Source: Roseomonas sp.
GTDB taxonomy: Bacteria; Pseudomonadota; Alphaproteobacteria; Acetobacterales; Acetobacteraceae
DNA length: 64,000 bases
Assembly (NCBI GenBank): GCA_020249505.1
Contig: JADCFN010000023.1
Span: forward strand, 1-64,000
Direction: 5' to 3'
Shown: piece by piece, positions 9,173 to 16,989 of the stretch
Layout of the letters: each line of letters begins with the position of its first letter
Position numbering within the stretch: the stretch's first letter is position 1
Program-made: the position numbers and the translations under genes
Notes under the pieces: model-generated
The model's input: only the letters and a program-made list of their open reading frames with translations
What the model was told of the DNA's origin: nothing
Databases searched by the model: none

Positions 9173-9585
9173 TGGCGCGGCATATTATTGCGGCGGTGGA
9201 TGAAATCCCGCCCGGTGGCCGGAAGCAGGTGGAAGCGGATGGCAAAAAGATTGTGGTGTTCAATCTGGGCGGAGAGTTCTTCGCGCTGCTGGATCGCTGC
9301 CCACATCAGGGCGGCGCGCTTTCCGGCGGGATATTGTGCGGCCTGACGCTGAGTGATGAACCGGGCCGCTATCATTTCTCGCGCGCCGGGGAGATGCTGC
9401 GCTGCCCCTGGCATAATTGGGAATTCGATATTCGCACGGGGAAGAGCTGGTTCGATCCGCGCCGTACCAAGGTACGCGCCTTTCCGGCGCATGTCGAAGC
9501 TGGAGCGCGTTTGGTAGAGGGGCCGTATCAGGCGGAGACATTCCCTGTGCAGGTTGAAGCCGATTATGTGGTGGTAGAGGTTTAA
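9172..9585 (+). CDS. Rieske [2Fe-2S] ferredoxin-type protein
   Basis: A small 137-residue Rieske protein. Cluster ligands are visible as C43-P-H45 and C78-P-W-H81, i.e. CPHQGG and CPWHNWEF, with the typical loop between them. There is no membrane anchor or signal peptide, so this is a soluble cytoplasmic electron carrier or a regulatory Rieske subunit of a ring-hydroxylating system. It overlaps the preceding amidohydrolase by one base (TAATG). No oxygenase or reductase is adjacent, so its redox partner is elsewhere. The operon (two amidohydrolases plus Rieske) suggests degradation of an aromatic or heterocyclic compound; this is inference. Confidence 0.9.
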   Translation: MARHIIAAVDEIPPGGRKQVEADGKKIVVFNLGGEFFALLDRCPHQGGALSGGILCGLTLSDEPGRYHFSRAGEMLRCPWHNWEFDIRTGKSWFDPRRTKVRAFPAHVEAGARLVEGPYQAETFPVQVEADYVVVEV

Positions 9586-10228
9586 TCGTTTTTTTCTAAA
9601 TAGGATTTTCGAAATCCTGGTGGGCCTTGGGGGATATGTGCCCGAATTTCCTGTCAGTGTGGGCCCGGCAGCCGGCATAGCCTTAACCGTAGATGGGCCC
9701 AATACCCTATAAACCCACCTGTCGTATAATCCCACCATGGGCCCGTTGGTATAGAAAGATGCTGAGGTATTTTATTCGCCTTATTCCTGCGCCGCGCCCA
9801 GTAACACTTTCTGCTGAAAAATCGGAATAAGGCCAGAAACATATGATGGGAAGCGCTTCATCCAAGACCACTTAACGAGCCATAATCGGGCGAGGCAGTC
9901 GCTACCGAAAAATTCATGAGGCTCCAAATTCTCCCTTCATTCGGGCGAGGCCAAGCAGAAAAACGCTTTCTCAGCTGAATTCAACCGCCTGCCGAATGAT
10001 CATCTTAAGGGGGGCTTCACCCTTGCTCGCATAAATTGGAGTCTCGTCCAAATCAGATTTGGTGCCCTTCGATGATCGCCGCACTTTCCTGGCCCCAATC
10101 ACTTACCTGCGAGCCGAGCAAATATTCTATGTCTAATGCAAGAAAACCTTTGCAGAATATGGTGGGAGGCAGCCCACGCGACCTCATCGATCGTCTTTTT
10201 TTAGTGACTTTGGCGTAGAAGTTTCGCG
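9586..10228. other. 643-nt spacer without a supported gene
   Basis: This gap is richer in A/T than its neighbours. A short perfect inverted repeat (aggattt, tcg, aaatcct; 9602-9618) follows the Rieske stop; the T-run (tttttttct) lies before rather than after it, so it is at best a weak terminator. Short open frames at 9654-9842 (minus) and 10036-10218 (plus) have no recognisable product and no good ribosome site. The 3' part must hold the promoter of the histidine kinase operon, but no clear -35/-10 pair was convincing. Confidence 0.5.
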
Positions 10229-12250
10229 ATGACGATTGCCATACCCGCATACCCGGAAGCAGCGCCCTTGCATGGTTCGGAGGAGGACGCCTGGCTGGAA
10301 TGGAACTTAGATCTTGACCGGCTGCATCTATCAAGCGGGGCTCTTCGGCTTTTACAACTATCGGAATCGCAGGCGCTCATGAACGAGAATGATTTCAGGC
10401 GCCTCTTCGATAAGCATAATCGAAACAAATTGACCATCGCCCTGGAGGATATACTCACGCAACAGGCGCCCGTTTCAGTCGAATTGCTGCGCCAGACCAC
10501 CGCTAGCCCGCAAGTCATTTTGTTTCGGGGCGAATTGGATCGGTCTCGTGAGGGCTCAATTGTGGTTGTACGTCTTGAAGATGTAACAAGCAGCAGTCAC
10601 TGTCTTCAGCAAGTTGCTGCAAAGAAACGTTTTGAGACCTTTGTCAGCCTTATTGAAAAGGATCCCACCTATTTTGATTCAGTCCCGCTCGGGCTCATGA
10701 TGGTCAATGCAGGCTTCATCACCCAGGCGAATCCAAAGCTCGCCGACATTCTCTCAATTCACATCGGAAGCCTGATTGGTGAACCGGTTTCGCGCATCCT
10801 TTCCTCCAAACAAAGCTATGATTACTACATGGAATCTGTTTGGGGTGAGGCAACCGAAGACAGTCAGGAATTCGTCGAAACCGAGTTTGAAAATGATAGT
10901 GGTACGCTGCTCTGGCTCCGCATCAGTGTATCGCGGATCTGTACATCCGGATCAGATCATGCCTGCCTTTGCGTCATCGAAGACATTACGGCGCGCAAGA
11001 AGCTTGAACAGGATGTCTGGGCCGGATTGGCGGAAACCCTCTCCGCCAAAGAAGCTACCGACAACGCAAGCCGCATGAAAAGTGAATTTCTTGCCATGGT
11101 GAGCCATGAGATCCGCACACCGCTTTCCGCGGTGATCGGCATGCAGAAACTGGCCCTGCGCGACCCGGGCCTTAAGGAAAAAACCCGTCAGCATCTTGAT
11201 ATGGCGCAGACCAATGCGGAGTTTCTGCTGGACCTGCTGAACGATATACTGGATTTTTCCAAAATAGAAGCTGGTAAGCTGCCATTGGAATCGGTGGATT
11301 TTTCCCTGCGGCATCTGATCACCGACAGCACTGCCCTGCTGATGGAACGTGCGGCGAGCAAGAATATATCGCTGACCATAGATACTGATTCCGCCGTGCC
11401 GGATACGCTGGTCGGCGACCCGGCTCGCCTCAAGCAGATTCTGATCAACCTGATTGGTAATGGCATCAAATTCACGGATAAGGGCGGCGTGGCGCTGCGC
11501 GTCCAGCTTGAAAGTAGCGTCGCGGACATAAGCAATATCCTCTTTGAGGTCGAAGATACCGGCATTGGTATTCCACGCGAAGCACAGTCGCAGCTTTTCC
11601 AGAAATTCGCGCAGGGCGACACTTCAACAACAAGGCGCTTTGGCGGTACGGGTCTTGGCCTTGTCATTTGCAAACAGCTTGTGGAGCTGATGCAGGGTGA
11701 AATCAGCCTGAAAAGTGAGCTTGGCAAGGGAAGCTGCTTCAGCTTTGTCATCCCATTCAAGATAGGCTCAGCGCCAGCCAATATCCTGCCGGTCGTTCTG
11801 GTGCCGCATTCCCATCAATTGAATGTTCTATGCGCGGAAGATTTTCACCCAAACCAAATCATCATCCAAGGCTTACTGGATGAAATGGGGCATCGCGTCG
11901 AATTTGCGGATAATGGCCGCAAGGCGTTGGAAGCCTTGGCGCTGCGCAGCTACGACGTGATCCTGATGGATGGGCGAATGCCTGAAATGGATGGCGCCAC
12001 CGCCATTCGCCTGATCCGATCCGAAGGAGATGGGCAATTTTATATCCCAGACCCGAATATTCGTATCATCATGCTGACAGCGAATGCGGGTGATGAAAGC
12101 CGGCAATTCTATATGGCAAGCGGCGCTGATGATTTTCTGGTCAAGCCAATAAATGAAAACCTGTTGCATCAAAGCCTGGCGCGCGTGATTGAGGCGCGGC
12201 TTGCGGAAGGGGCATCGCTACTGCCAATCGTACGGAACAGACAGCAATAA
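10229..12250 (+). CDS. Hybrid sensor histidine kinase (PAS-HisKA-HATPase-REC)
   Basis: A 673-residue kinase. A poorly conserved N-terminus (1-130) is followed by a PAS-type domain at about 145-255 (GLMMVNAGFITQANPKLADIL). HisKA has the phosphorylated H293 in SHEIRTPLSAVIG, HATPase_c spans about 395-510 with ARLKQILINLIGNGIKFT and EDTGIGI boxes, and REC covers about 530-655 with D581 in LMDGRMPEMDG and K in VKPIN. There are no membrane segments, so it is a cytoplasmic sensor. Translation stops at TAA 12248-12250, and the same frame continues directly into an Hpt domain. The histidine, Asp and nucleotide boxes are intact, so kinase activity is expected. The signal is unknown. Confidence 0.9.
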   Translation: MTIAIPAYPEAAPLHGSEEDAWLEWNLDLDRLHLSSGALRLLQLSESQALMNENDFRRLFDKHNRNKLTIALEDILTQQAPVSVELLRQTTASPQVILFRGELDRSREGSIVVVRLEDVTSSSHCLQQVAAKKRFETFVSLIEKDPTYFDSVPLGLMMVNAGFITQANPKLADILSIHIGSLIGEPVSRILSSKQSYDYYMESVWGEATEDSQEFVETEFENDSGTLLWLRISVSRICTSGSDHACLCVIEDITARKKLEQDVWAGLAETLSAKEATDNASRMKSEFLAMVSHEIRTPLSAVIGMQKLALRDPGLKEKTRQHLDMAQTNAEFLLDLLNDILDFSKIEAGKLPLESVDFSLRHLITDSTALLMERAASKNISLTIDTDSAVPDTLVGDPARLKQILINLIGNGIKFTDKGGVALRVQLESSVADISNILFEVEDTGIGIPREAQSQLFQKFAQGDTSTTRRFGGTGLGLVICKQLVELMQGEISLKSELGKGSCFSFVIPFKIGSAPANILPVVLVPHSHQLNVLCAEDFHPNQIIIQGLLDEMGHRVEFADNGRKALEALALRSYDVILMDGRMPEMDGATAIRLIRSEGDGQFYIPDPNIRIIMLTANAGDESRQFYMASGADDFLVKPINENLLHQSLARVIEARLAEGASLLPIVRNRQQ

Positions 12251-12625
12251 TTGGAAAAGCTATTCGGTATAATAGCCCCGGAGGGGGTTGGTGCCGCGCA
12301 ATTCCTGCCCGTCGAGCCTGCCATTAATCCTCCCGAGGAAAAAAAGAATCTCAGAGAACGGCTACGCCAGGCTCTGCGTGCGGATCTCGGTGCGCGGCTC
12401 AAGGCACTTGATGGTGCCTATGCCAAGCGGGACATGCAGACACTTGGCAATCTCTTCCATAGCCTTAAGGGAAGCGCTGGTTATATCTGGCCTGAAGGGG
12501 CGCTGCAACACATGAGTGCCGAGCTTGAACAGGCGGCTGACCGCGAGGATTGGCATACCATCGAAAAGGAATTGCCGGGGTTCCTCAATATGCTGAACGA
12601 GATATCAGAAGGGACCATCTCATGA
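12251..12625 (+). CDS. Hpt domain protein, in frame with the upstream kinase
   Basis: About 124 residues, encoded in exactly the same reading frame as the hybrid kinase and separated from it by one TAA codon. The Hpt signature LFHSLKGSAGYI gives the phospho-acceptor H70. The only near-start codon is TTG at 12251, directly after the stop and without its own ribosome site; no ATG or GTG precedes the Hpt helix bundle. Either it is made by re-initiation, or the TAA is a nonsense mutation (or readthrough stop) in what was one REC-Hpt fusion, as in BarA-type kinases. The next gene overlaps its stop by 4 nt (ATGA). Expected role: relay phosphate from D581 to the response regulator. Confidence 0.7.
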   Translation: MEKLFGIIAPEGVGAAQFLPVEPAINPPEEKKNLRERLRQALRADLGARLKALDGAYAKRDMQTLGNLFHSLKGSAGYIWPEGALQHMSAELEQAADREDWHTIEKELPGFLNMLNEISEGTIS

Positions 12626-13386
12626 GAGCACTTGTGGTTGATGACGATGTAGTTTCGCGCATGGCGCTCACCGATCTGATGCGTAGCTTTATCGAATTGA
12701 AAGTGGTTGAAGCGGTAGATGGCCAGGATGCCTGGGAAAAGATGGAAATGGGACCGGCCCCCATGATCTGTTGCTGCGATGTGCAAATGCCGCGGCTTTC
12801 CGGGATTGACCTGCTGAAGCGCGTGCGTTCTTCTCCACGCTTTAAGGATATTCCCTTCGTTTTGGTAACGGCCGCCTCAGACCTGGATACCGTCAGAAAG
12901 GCCGTGACGCTTGGCATCAGCCACTACATTGTCAAACCTTTTCATGCTCGGGAAGCGCGTGGTTCGCTGCAAAAAATCCTGAACGCTGCCTGGGAGAGGA
13001 TTGCGGAACCACCCCCTGCAACTTTGAACCGGCTGAATATCGCACCTGACCAATTGATGACCTATCTTTATTCGCTGCGTGGCCAGTGCGCGGTTTTCGC
13101 GCGTGACCTCAGGCGGTCCAAAAATCTACAGGATGTGCAGGATGTGGTTGGGCGGCTGAAGGGCTTACATACGGGTTGCCTGACGCTTGGGCTTCATTAT
13201 GCTGCCGGCCTGGTCATTCAGATACCGGATGAGAGATCCGATATCGAAGATGAGAGATCCGATATCGAAAGGGTAGAACAGGCATTGATTGAAATCGAAT
13301 TGGCGATTTCATCCCAGGAAGAAAGGGTTAAGGCGCGCCATAGCCTTGCCACTAGCACCGCGATGAGACGAACGGCCCTGGCCTGA
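12622..13386 (+). CDS. Response regulator with a C-terminal extension
   Basis: A 254-residue protein with an N-terminal receiver domain (1-120): acidic DDD at 7-9, phospho-acceptor D53 in CCDVQMP, T83 and K105 in VKPF. The remaining 130 residues show no DNA-binding or enzymatic motif; they look helical (ALRGQCAVFARDLRRSKN, LKGLHTGCLTLGLHYAA) and have some similarity in layout to an Hpt-like bundle, but the His context is not typical. The ATG at 12622 overlaps the Hpt stop by 4 nt and begins the family's MRALVVDDD strand. A 7-residue tandem duplication (DERSDIE twice) lies near residues 203-216. It is the probable output of this relay. Confidence 0.85.
   Translation: MRALVVDDDVVSRMALTDLMRSFIELKVVEAVDGQDAWEKMEMGPAPMICCCDVQMPRLSGIDLLKRVRSSPRFKDIPFVLVTAASDLDTVRKAVTLGISHYIVKPFHAREARGSLQKILNAAWERIAEPPPATLNRLNIAPDQLMTYLYSLRGQCAVFARDLRRSKNLQDVQDVVGRLKGLHTGCLTLGLHYAAGLVIQIPDERSDIEDERSDIERVEQALIEIELAISSQEERVKARHSLATSTAMRRTALA
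13228..13269 (+). repeat. 21-bp in-frame tandem duplication
   Basis: Two exact 21-bp copies lie back to back at 13228-13248 and 13249-13269 inside the response regulator gene. Because 21 is a multiple of three, the frame is kept and the residues DERSDIE are doubled. The lack of any mismatch suggests a recent slippage event. Confidence 0.95.
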
Positions 13387-13449
13387 GAGCCTCTGGCGGC
13401 TTTCCCCCAGGGCTCGCTCTGTGCTTGGGTGTGGTTGCAGGAGCCAACC

Positions 13450-14553
13450 ATGCCAAATGCCGAATCGCCCGGGCCGACGCCAACGCGCCATACGCAAACC
13501 GCCCTTCTCGCCGAACGGGCGGCGGTCTTGCTGCTATTGGCCCTGCTGCTTTACGGCGTTATCCGCGTTCTGGAGCCCTTCGGCCTTGCGATTGCCTTCG
13601 GGGCCTTTATCGCCATCGGCACCTGGCCTCTCAGGGATGCGATGGTGAACCGCGGCATCCCACGCAGCATCGCTGCCACGCTCATGCTAATGTTGCTCAT
13701 TCTGTCTCTGGCAGTGCCGGCCCTGGCACTGACACCGGAATTGGGCGGGCAGATCGCACAAGCATCCAAAGTCGCGCGCGACCTATTGGCCGGTCTGCCG
13801 GAAGCGCCACCCGCTTGGCTTTCCGGGCTTCCGCTGGTGGGCGGCACCATCAGCAATTGGTGGCCGCAATTGCTGCATTTTCAGGGCGATTTTTCCGAAT
13901 TATTGGCGCCCTATGCGGGACGCATCACCAGCCTTTTGGTGGATATCGGCCAGGCGGCCGCCGCCAGCGTGGTGCAAATTCTGCTCGCGCTGATTGTCGC
14001 CACCGCCTTCTGGGTGAGTGGCGATAAACTGGCGCATGAGGTGGCGGACATTGCCACGCGCCTTGCTGGTGAAACAGGGCGCAATGCGGTGGCGGCCGCT
14101 GAAGGCGCGGTGCGCGGCGTGGCCTGGGGGATTGTTGGCACCGGCATCATCCAGGCAATGCTGATGGGTATTGGCCTTGCCATTGCAGGCGTGCCTGGGG
14201 TTGGGGTGATTTCCTTTCTGACGTTGATCTTTTCCATCAGCCAGGTGCTTGGGCCGCTGGTGGTCGTGGCCTGGCTAGGCGCTGCGGCTTGGCTTTACAG
14301 TGAAGGCCAGCTCGCCTGGGCGATTTTCATGGGGCTTTGGGGGCTGATCATGGTCTCGGGCAGCGACAATATCGTGCGCCCCTTGCTGATCAAACGCAGT
14401 AGCGAAATGCCGCTTTCGCTCATTATTCTTGGTGTCTTTGGCGGGTTGATCGCCTTTGGCTTTCTGGGGCTTTTCATCGGCCCAGCTTTGCTCGCCGTGG
14501 CGCATGGCCTGCTCAAAGCTTGGCGCGCAGAGGAAGCGCCCACCAACCCCTGA
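13450..14553 (+). CDS. AI-2E family transporter (PerM-like permease)
   Basis: A membrane protein of about 367 residues with the layout of the AI-2E/PerM family: two N-terminal hydrophobic segments (AVLLLLALLLYGVIRVL; LAIAFGAFIAIGTWPL), a third, a long soluble stretch, then a block of four to five C-terminal segments including GVPGVGVISFLTLIFSISQ and GLWGLIMVSGSDNIVRPLL. The GxxDNxxRP pattern near the C-terminus is diagnostic of the family. The ATG at 13450 follows a gcaggag site at proper spacing; a GTG/TTG 21 nt upstream is less likely. Members export AI-2, or act as cation/proton antiporters in other bacteria, so the substrate is not certain. Confidence 0.87.
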   Translation: MPNAESPGPTPTRHTQTALLAERAAVLLLLALLLYGVIRVLEPFGLAIAFGAFIAIGTWPLRDAMVNRGIPRSIAATLMLMLLILSLAVPALALTPELGGQIAQASKVARDLLAGLPEAPPAWLSGLPLVGGTISNWWPQLLHFQGDFSELLAPYAGRITSLLVDIGQAAAASVVQILLALIVATAFWVSGDKLAHEVADIATRLAGETGRNAVAAAEGAVRGVAWGIVGTGIIQAMLMGIGLAIAGVPGVGVISFLTLIFSISQVLGPLVVVAWLGAAAWLYSEGQLAWAIFMGLWGLIMVSGSDNIVRPLLIKRSSEMPLSLIILGVFGGLIAFGFLGLFIGPALLAVAHGLLKAWRAEEAPTNP

Positions 14554-14621
14554 TCCGCCAGGGCTGGCAAAGCCCGTATCCCGCGTTATGACTAGCCCGA
14601 AGAAAAGGCAGGAGAGACCCC

Positions 14622-15695
14622 ATGGCCACACGCAAGCATCGCATCGCCGTCATCCCTGGGGATGGCATTGGCAAGGAAACCACGCCCGAGGGGCTTCGCG
14701 TGCTGGATGCCGCGGCGCGGCGCTTCGGCTTTGAACTAGAACTGACGCATTACGATTGGTGCTGCGAAACCTACGCCAAGACCGGCAAGATGATGCCGGA
14801 TGATGGCATGGATCGACTGAAGGACAGCGACAGCATTTTCCTGGGTGCCGTGGGCTGGCCGGGCGTGCCGGATCATGTCTCGCTTTGGGGTTTGCTCATC
14901 CCCATTCGGCGCGGCTTTGACCAATACGTGAATTTGCGCCCGTGTCGGCTGCTGCCGGGCGCGACCACACCGCTCGCGAACCGTGGCCCCAAGGATATTG
15001 ATTTCATCGTGGTGCGCGAGAATACGGAAGGCGAGTATTCTTCAAGCGGCGGGCGCATGTTCGTTGGCACGGACCGCGAATTCGTCTCTCAGGAAAGCGT
15101 TTTCACGCGCATCGGCGTGGATCGCGTGCTGCGTTATGCCTTTGAATTGGCCCAGACCCGCGCGCGCAAGAAGGTGACGAGTGCCACGAAGTCCAATGGC
15201 ATTACCTTCACCATGCCCTATTGGGATGAACGCTTTGCCGAAATGGCGAAGAATTATCCGGGCATCACGACCGACCAATTCCACATAGACATCCTCTGCG
15301 CCCATTTCGTGCAGCATCCGGATTGGTTCGATGTGGTGGTGGGGTCGAATTTATTCGGTGATATCCTGTCGGACCTTGGGCCGGCGGTGGCGGGTTCGAT
15401 TGGCATTGCGGCGAGTGCTAATATCAATCCCGAAAAGCACTTTCCTTCCATGTTCGAACCCGTCCACGGCAGCGCGCCGGATATTGCGGGCAAATTCATC
15501 TGCAACCCGATCGGGCAGATCTGGTCGGGTGCGATCATGCTGGAACACCTCGGCGAAAAACAGGCGGCAGATGCGATCCTGGCGGTGATTGAAAAGCTGC
15601 TGGCGGAAGGCGGCCCGCGCACGCGCGATATGGGCGGGCAGGCCGGCACGGTGGATGTCGGGCGCGCGATTGCCGAAGCGGTGGCGAAATTCTGA
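14622..15695 (+). CDS. Tartrate dehydrogenase / isopropylmalate dehydrogenase family
   Basis: A 357-residue beta-decarboxylating dehydrogenase. The N-terminus IAVIPGDGIGKE is the conserved nucleotide-binding start of the IDH/IMDH family, the substrate-binding LRPCRLLPG replaces the leucine-pathway loop, and the C-terminal part has GSNLFGDILSDLGPAVAGSIGIA and FEPVHGSAPDIAGK. The composition fits the tartrate/D-malate dehydrogenase subgroup (TtuC/DmlA), which oxidises tartrate or D-malate with NAD and metal, rather than LeuB. No leuCD is nearby, which supports this. A good aggagag ribosome site precedes the ATG. It ends at a strong terminator shared with the convergent thiolase. Confidence 0.85.
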   Translation: MATRKHRIAVIPGDGIGKETTPEGLRVLDAAARRFGFELELTHYDWCCETYAKTGKMMPDDGMDRLKDSDSIFLGAVGWPGVPDHVSLWGLLIPIRRGFDQYVNLRPCRLLPGATTPLANRGPKDIDFIVVRENTEGEYSSSGGRMFVGTDREFVSQESVFTRIGVDRVLRYAFELAQTRARKKVTSATKSNGITFTMPYWDERFAEMAKNYPGITTDQFHIDILCAHFVQHPDWFDVVVGSNLFGDILSDLGPAVAGSIGIAASANINPEKHFPSMFEPVHGSAPDIAGKFICNPIGQIWSGAIMLEHLGEKQAADAILAVIEKLLAEGGPRTRDMGGQAGTVDVGRAIAEAVAKF

Positions 15696-15710
15696 TCCGC
15701 CTTAAAAAGA

Positions 15711-15740
15711 AGGGCTCGCCGGATCGCGCCGGCGAGCCCT
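15711..15740. terminator. Bidirectional intrinsic terminator
   Basis: A perfect 12-bp GC-rich stem (agggctcgccgg, 15711-15722, paired with 15729-15740) has a 6-nt loop. It is flanked by an A-rich run on the left (ttaaaaaga) and ctttcg on the right, so it can terminate both the dehydrogenase (plus) and thiolase (minus) transcripts. Confidence 0.9.
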
Positions 15741-15771
15741 CTTTCGTTCAGCAAAACGCGAAAAAAGCGAC

Positions 15772-16944
15772 TTACCGCTCCAGGCACATGGCAACACCCA
15801 TGCCGCCGCCGATGCAAAGCGTGGCCAGCGCCTTCTTCGCGCCGCGCTTTTGCATCTCAAACAACAGCGTCGTCAGCACGCGCGCACCGGAAGCGCCAAT
15901 CGGGTGGCCAAGGGCAATGGCGCCGCCATTCACATTCACCTTGCTGGTATCCCAGCCAAGATCCTTGTTCACGGCAATGGCCTGCGCGGCGAAAGCCTCA
16001 TTCGCTTCGATCAGGTCAAGATCATCAATCTTCCAACCCGCCTTCGCCAAGGCCTTGCGCGATGCCGGGATGGGGCCCGTGCCCATGATGGAAGGATCAA
16101 CGCCCGCCGTTGCCCAGGAAACAATGCGCGCCAGCGGCGTAATGCCGCGCTTGGCGGCTTCGGCAGCGGTCATCACCACCACCGCCGCCGCACCATCATT
16201 GATGCCGGAAGCATTGCCGGCAGTGACAGACCCGTCCTTGGCAAAGGCCGGGCGCAGCTTGCCCAGGATTTCAAGCGTCGTATCCGGCTTCGGATATTCA
16301 TCGGCGGAAACCACTACATCACCCTTGCGGCCCTTCACCGTCACCGGCGTGATTTCATCGGCGAAACGGCCCGCCGCCATCGCCTCGCCCGCCTTGCGCT
16401 GAGAATTGAAAGCGAATTGATCCTGTTCATCGCGCGTGATCTGGAATGCACGGGCGACGTTTTCCGCCGTATTGCCCATGTGATAGCCATGGAAGGCATC
16501 CATCAACCCATCCCGCAGCATGGTATCCATCAGGGAAAGATCGCCCATCTTCTGCCCGGCGCGCAGCTGCTGCGCATGCGGCGCCTGGGTCATGCTTTCC
16601 TGACCGCCCGCCACCACAATGCGCGCATCGCCGGTCGCGATTTGCTGCGCTGCCAAGGCCACGGCGCGCAGGCCGGAACCGCAAAGCTGATTGATGCCAA
16701 AGGCCGTGTGTTCCACCGGAATGCCAGCATTCACGGAAGCCTGACGCGCTGGGTTCTGCCCCGCGCCGGCGGCCAGGATCTGGCCCAGGATCACCTCATC
16801 CACTTCGGCACCTTCAATGCGGGCGCGTTCCATCGCGGCCTTGATGGCAACCGTGCCCAGCGCATGCGCGGGCAAAGAGGCAAAAGCCCCGTTGAAGGCG
16901 CCAACCGGTGTGCGGGCGGCAGAGGCGATGACGATTTCAGTCAT
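15772..16944 (-). CDS. phaA: Acetyl-CoA C-acetyltransferase (thiolase, PhaA type)
   Basis: A 390-residue biosynthetic-type thiolase that condenses two acetyl-CoA to acetoacetyl-CoA. The active-site Cys is in [18 protein letters not shown] (about residue 89), the catalytic His in [18 protein letters not shown] and the second Cys near the C-terminus in [14 protein letters not shown]. The ATG at 16944 follows aggaagga; an upstream TTG in frame is ignored. It sits beside a PhaC-like gene and PhaR, supporting a role in PHA synthesis, though AtoB-type roles in ketone metabolism use the same fold. phaB is not in the window. Confidence 0.92.
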   Translation of the reverse strand: MTEIVIASAARTPVGAFNGAFASLPAHALGTVAIKAAMERARIEGAEVDEVILGQILAAGAGQNPARQASVNAGIPVEHTAFGINQLCGSGLRAVALAAQQIATGDARIVVAGGQESMTQAPHAQQLRAGQKMGDLSLMDTMLRDGLMDAFHGYHMGNTAENVARAFQITRDEQDQFAFNSQRKAGEAMAAGRFADEITPVTVKGRKGDVVVSADEYPKPDTTLEILGKLRPAFAKDGSVTAGNASGINDGAAAVVVMTAAEAAKRGITPLARIVSWATAGVDPSIMGTGPIPASRKALAKAGWKIDDLDLIEANEAFAAQAIAVNKDLGWDTSKVNVNGGAIALGHPIGASGARVLTTLLFEMQKRGAKKALATLCIGGGMGVAMCLER

Positions 16945-16989
16945 TGGGGGGATATCCTTCCTCAAGAATGGGTCATTTGCAGCTTGGTA

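Noticed and set aside
10036-10218. 60-codon frame in the spacer before the kinase
   Set aside because: No ribosome site, no recognisable sequence and an atypical composition.
13228-13269. Possible CRISPR-like repeat
   Set aside because: Only two directly adjacent copies without spacers, in frame in a coding gene.
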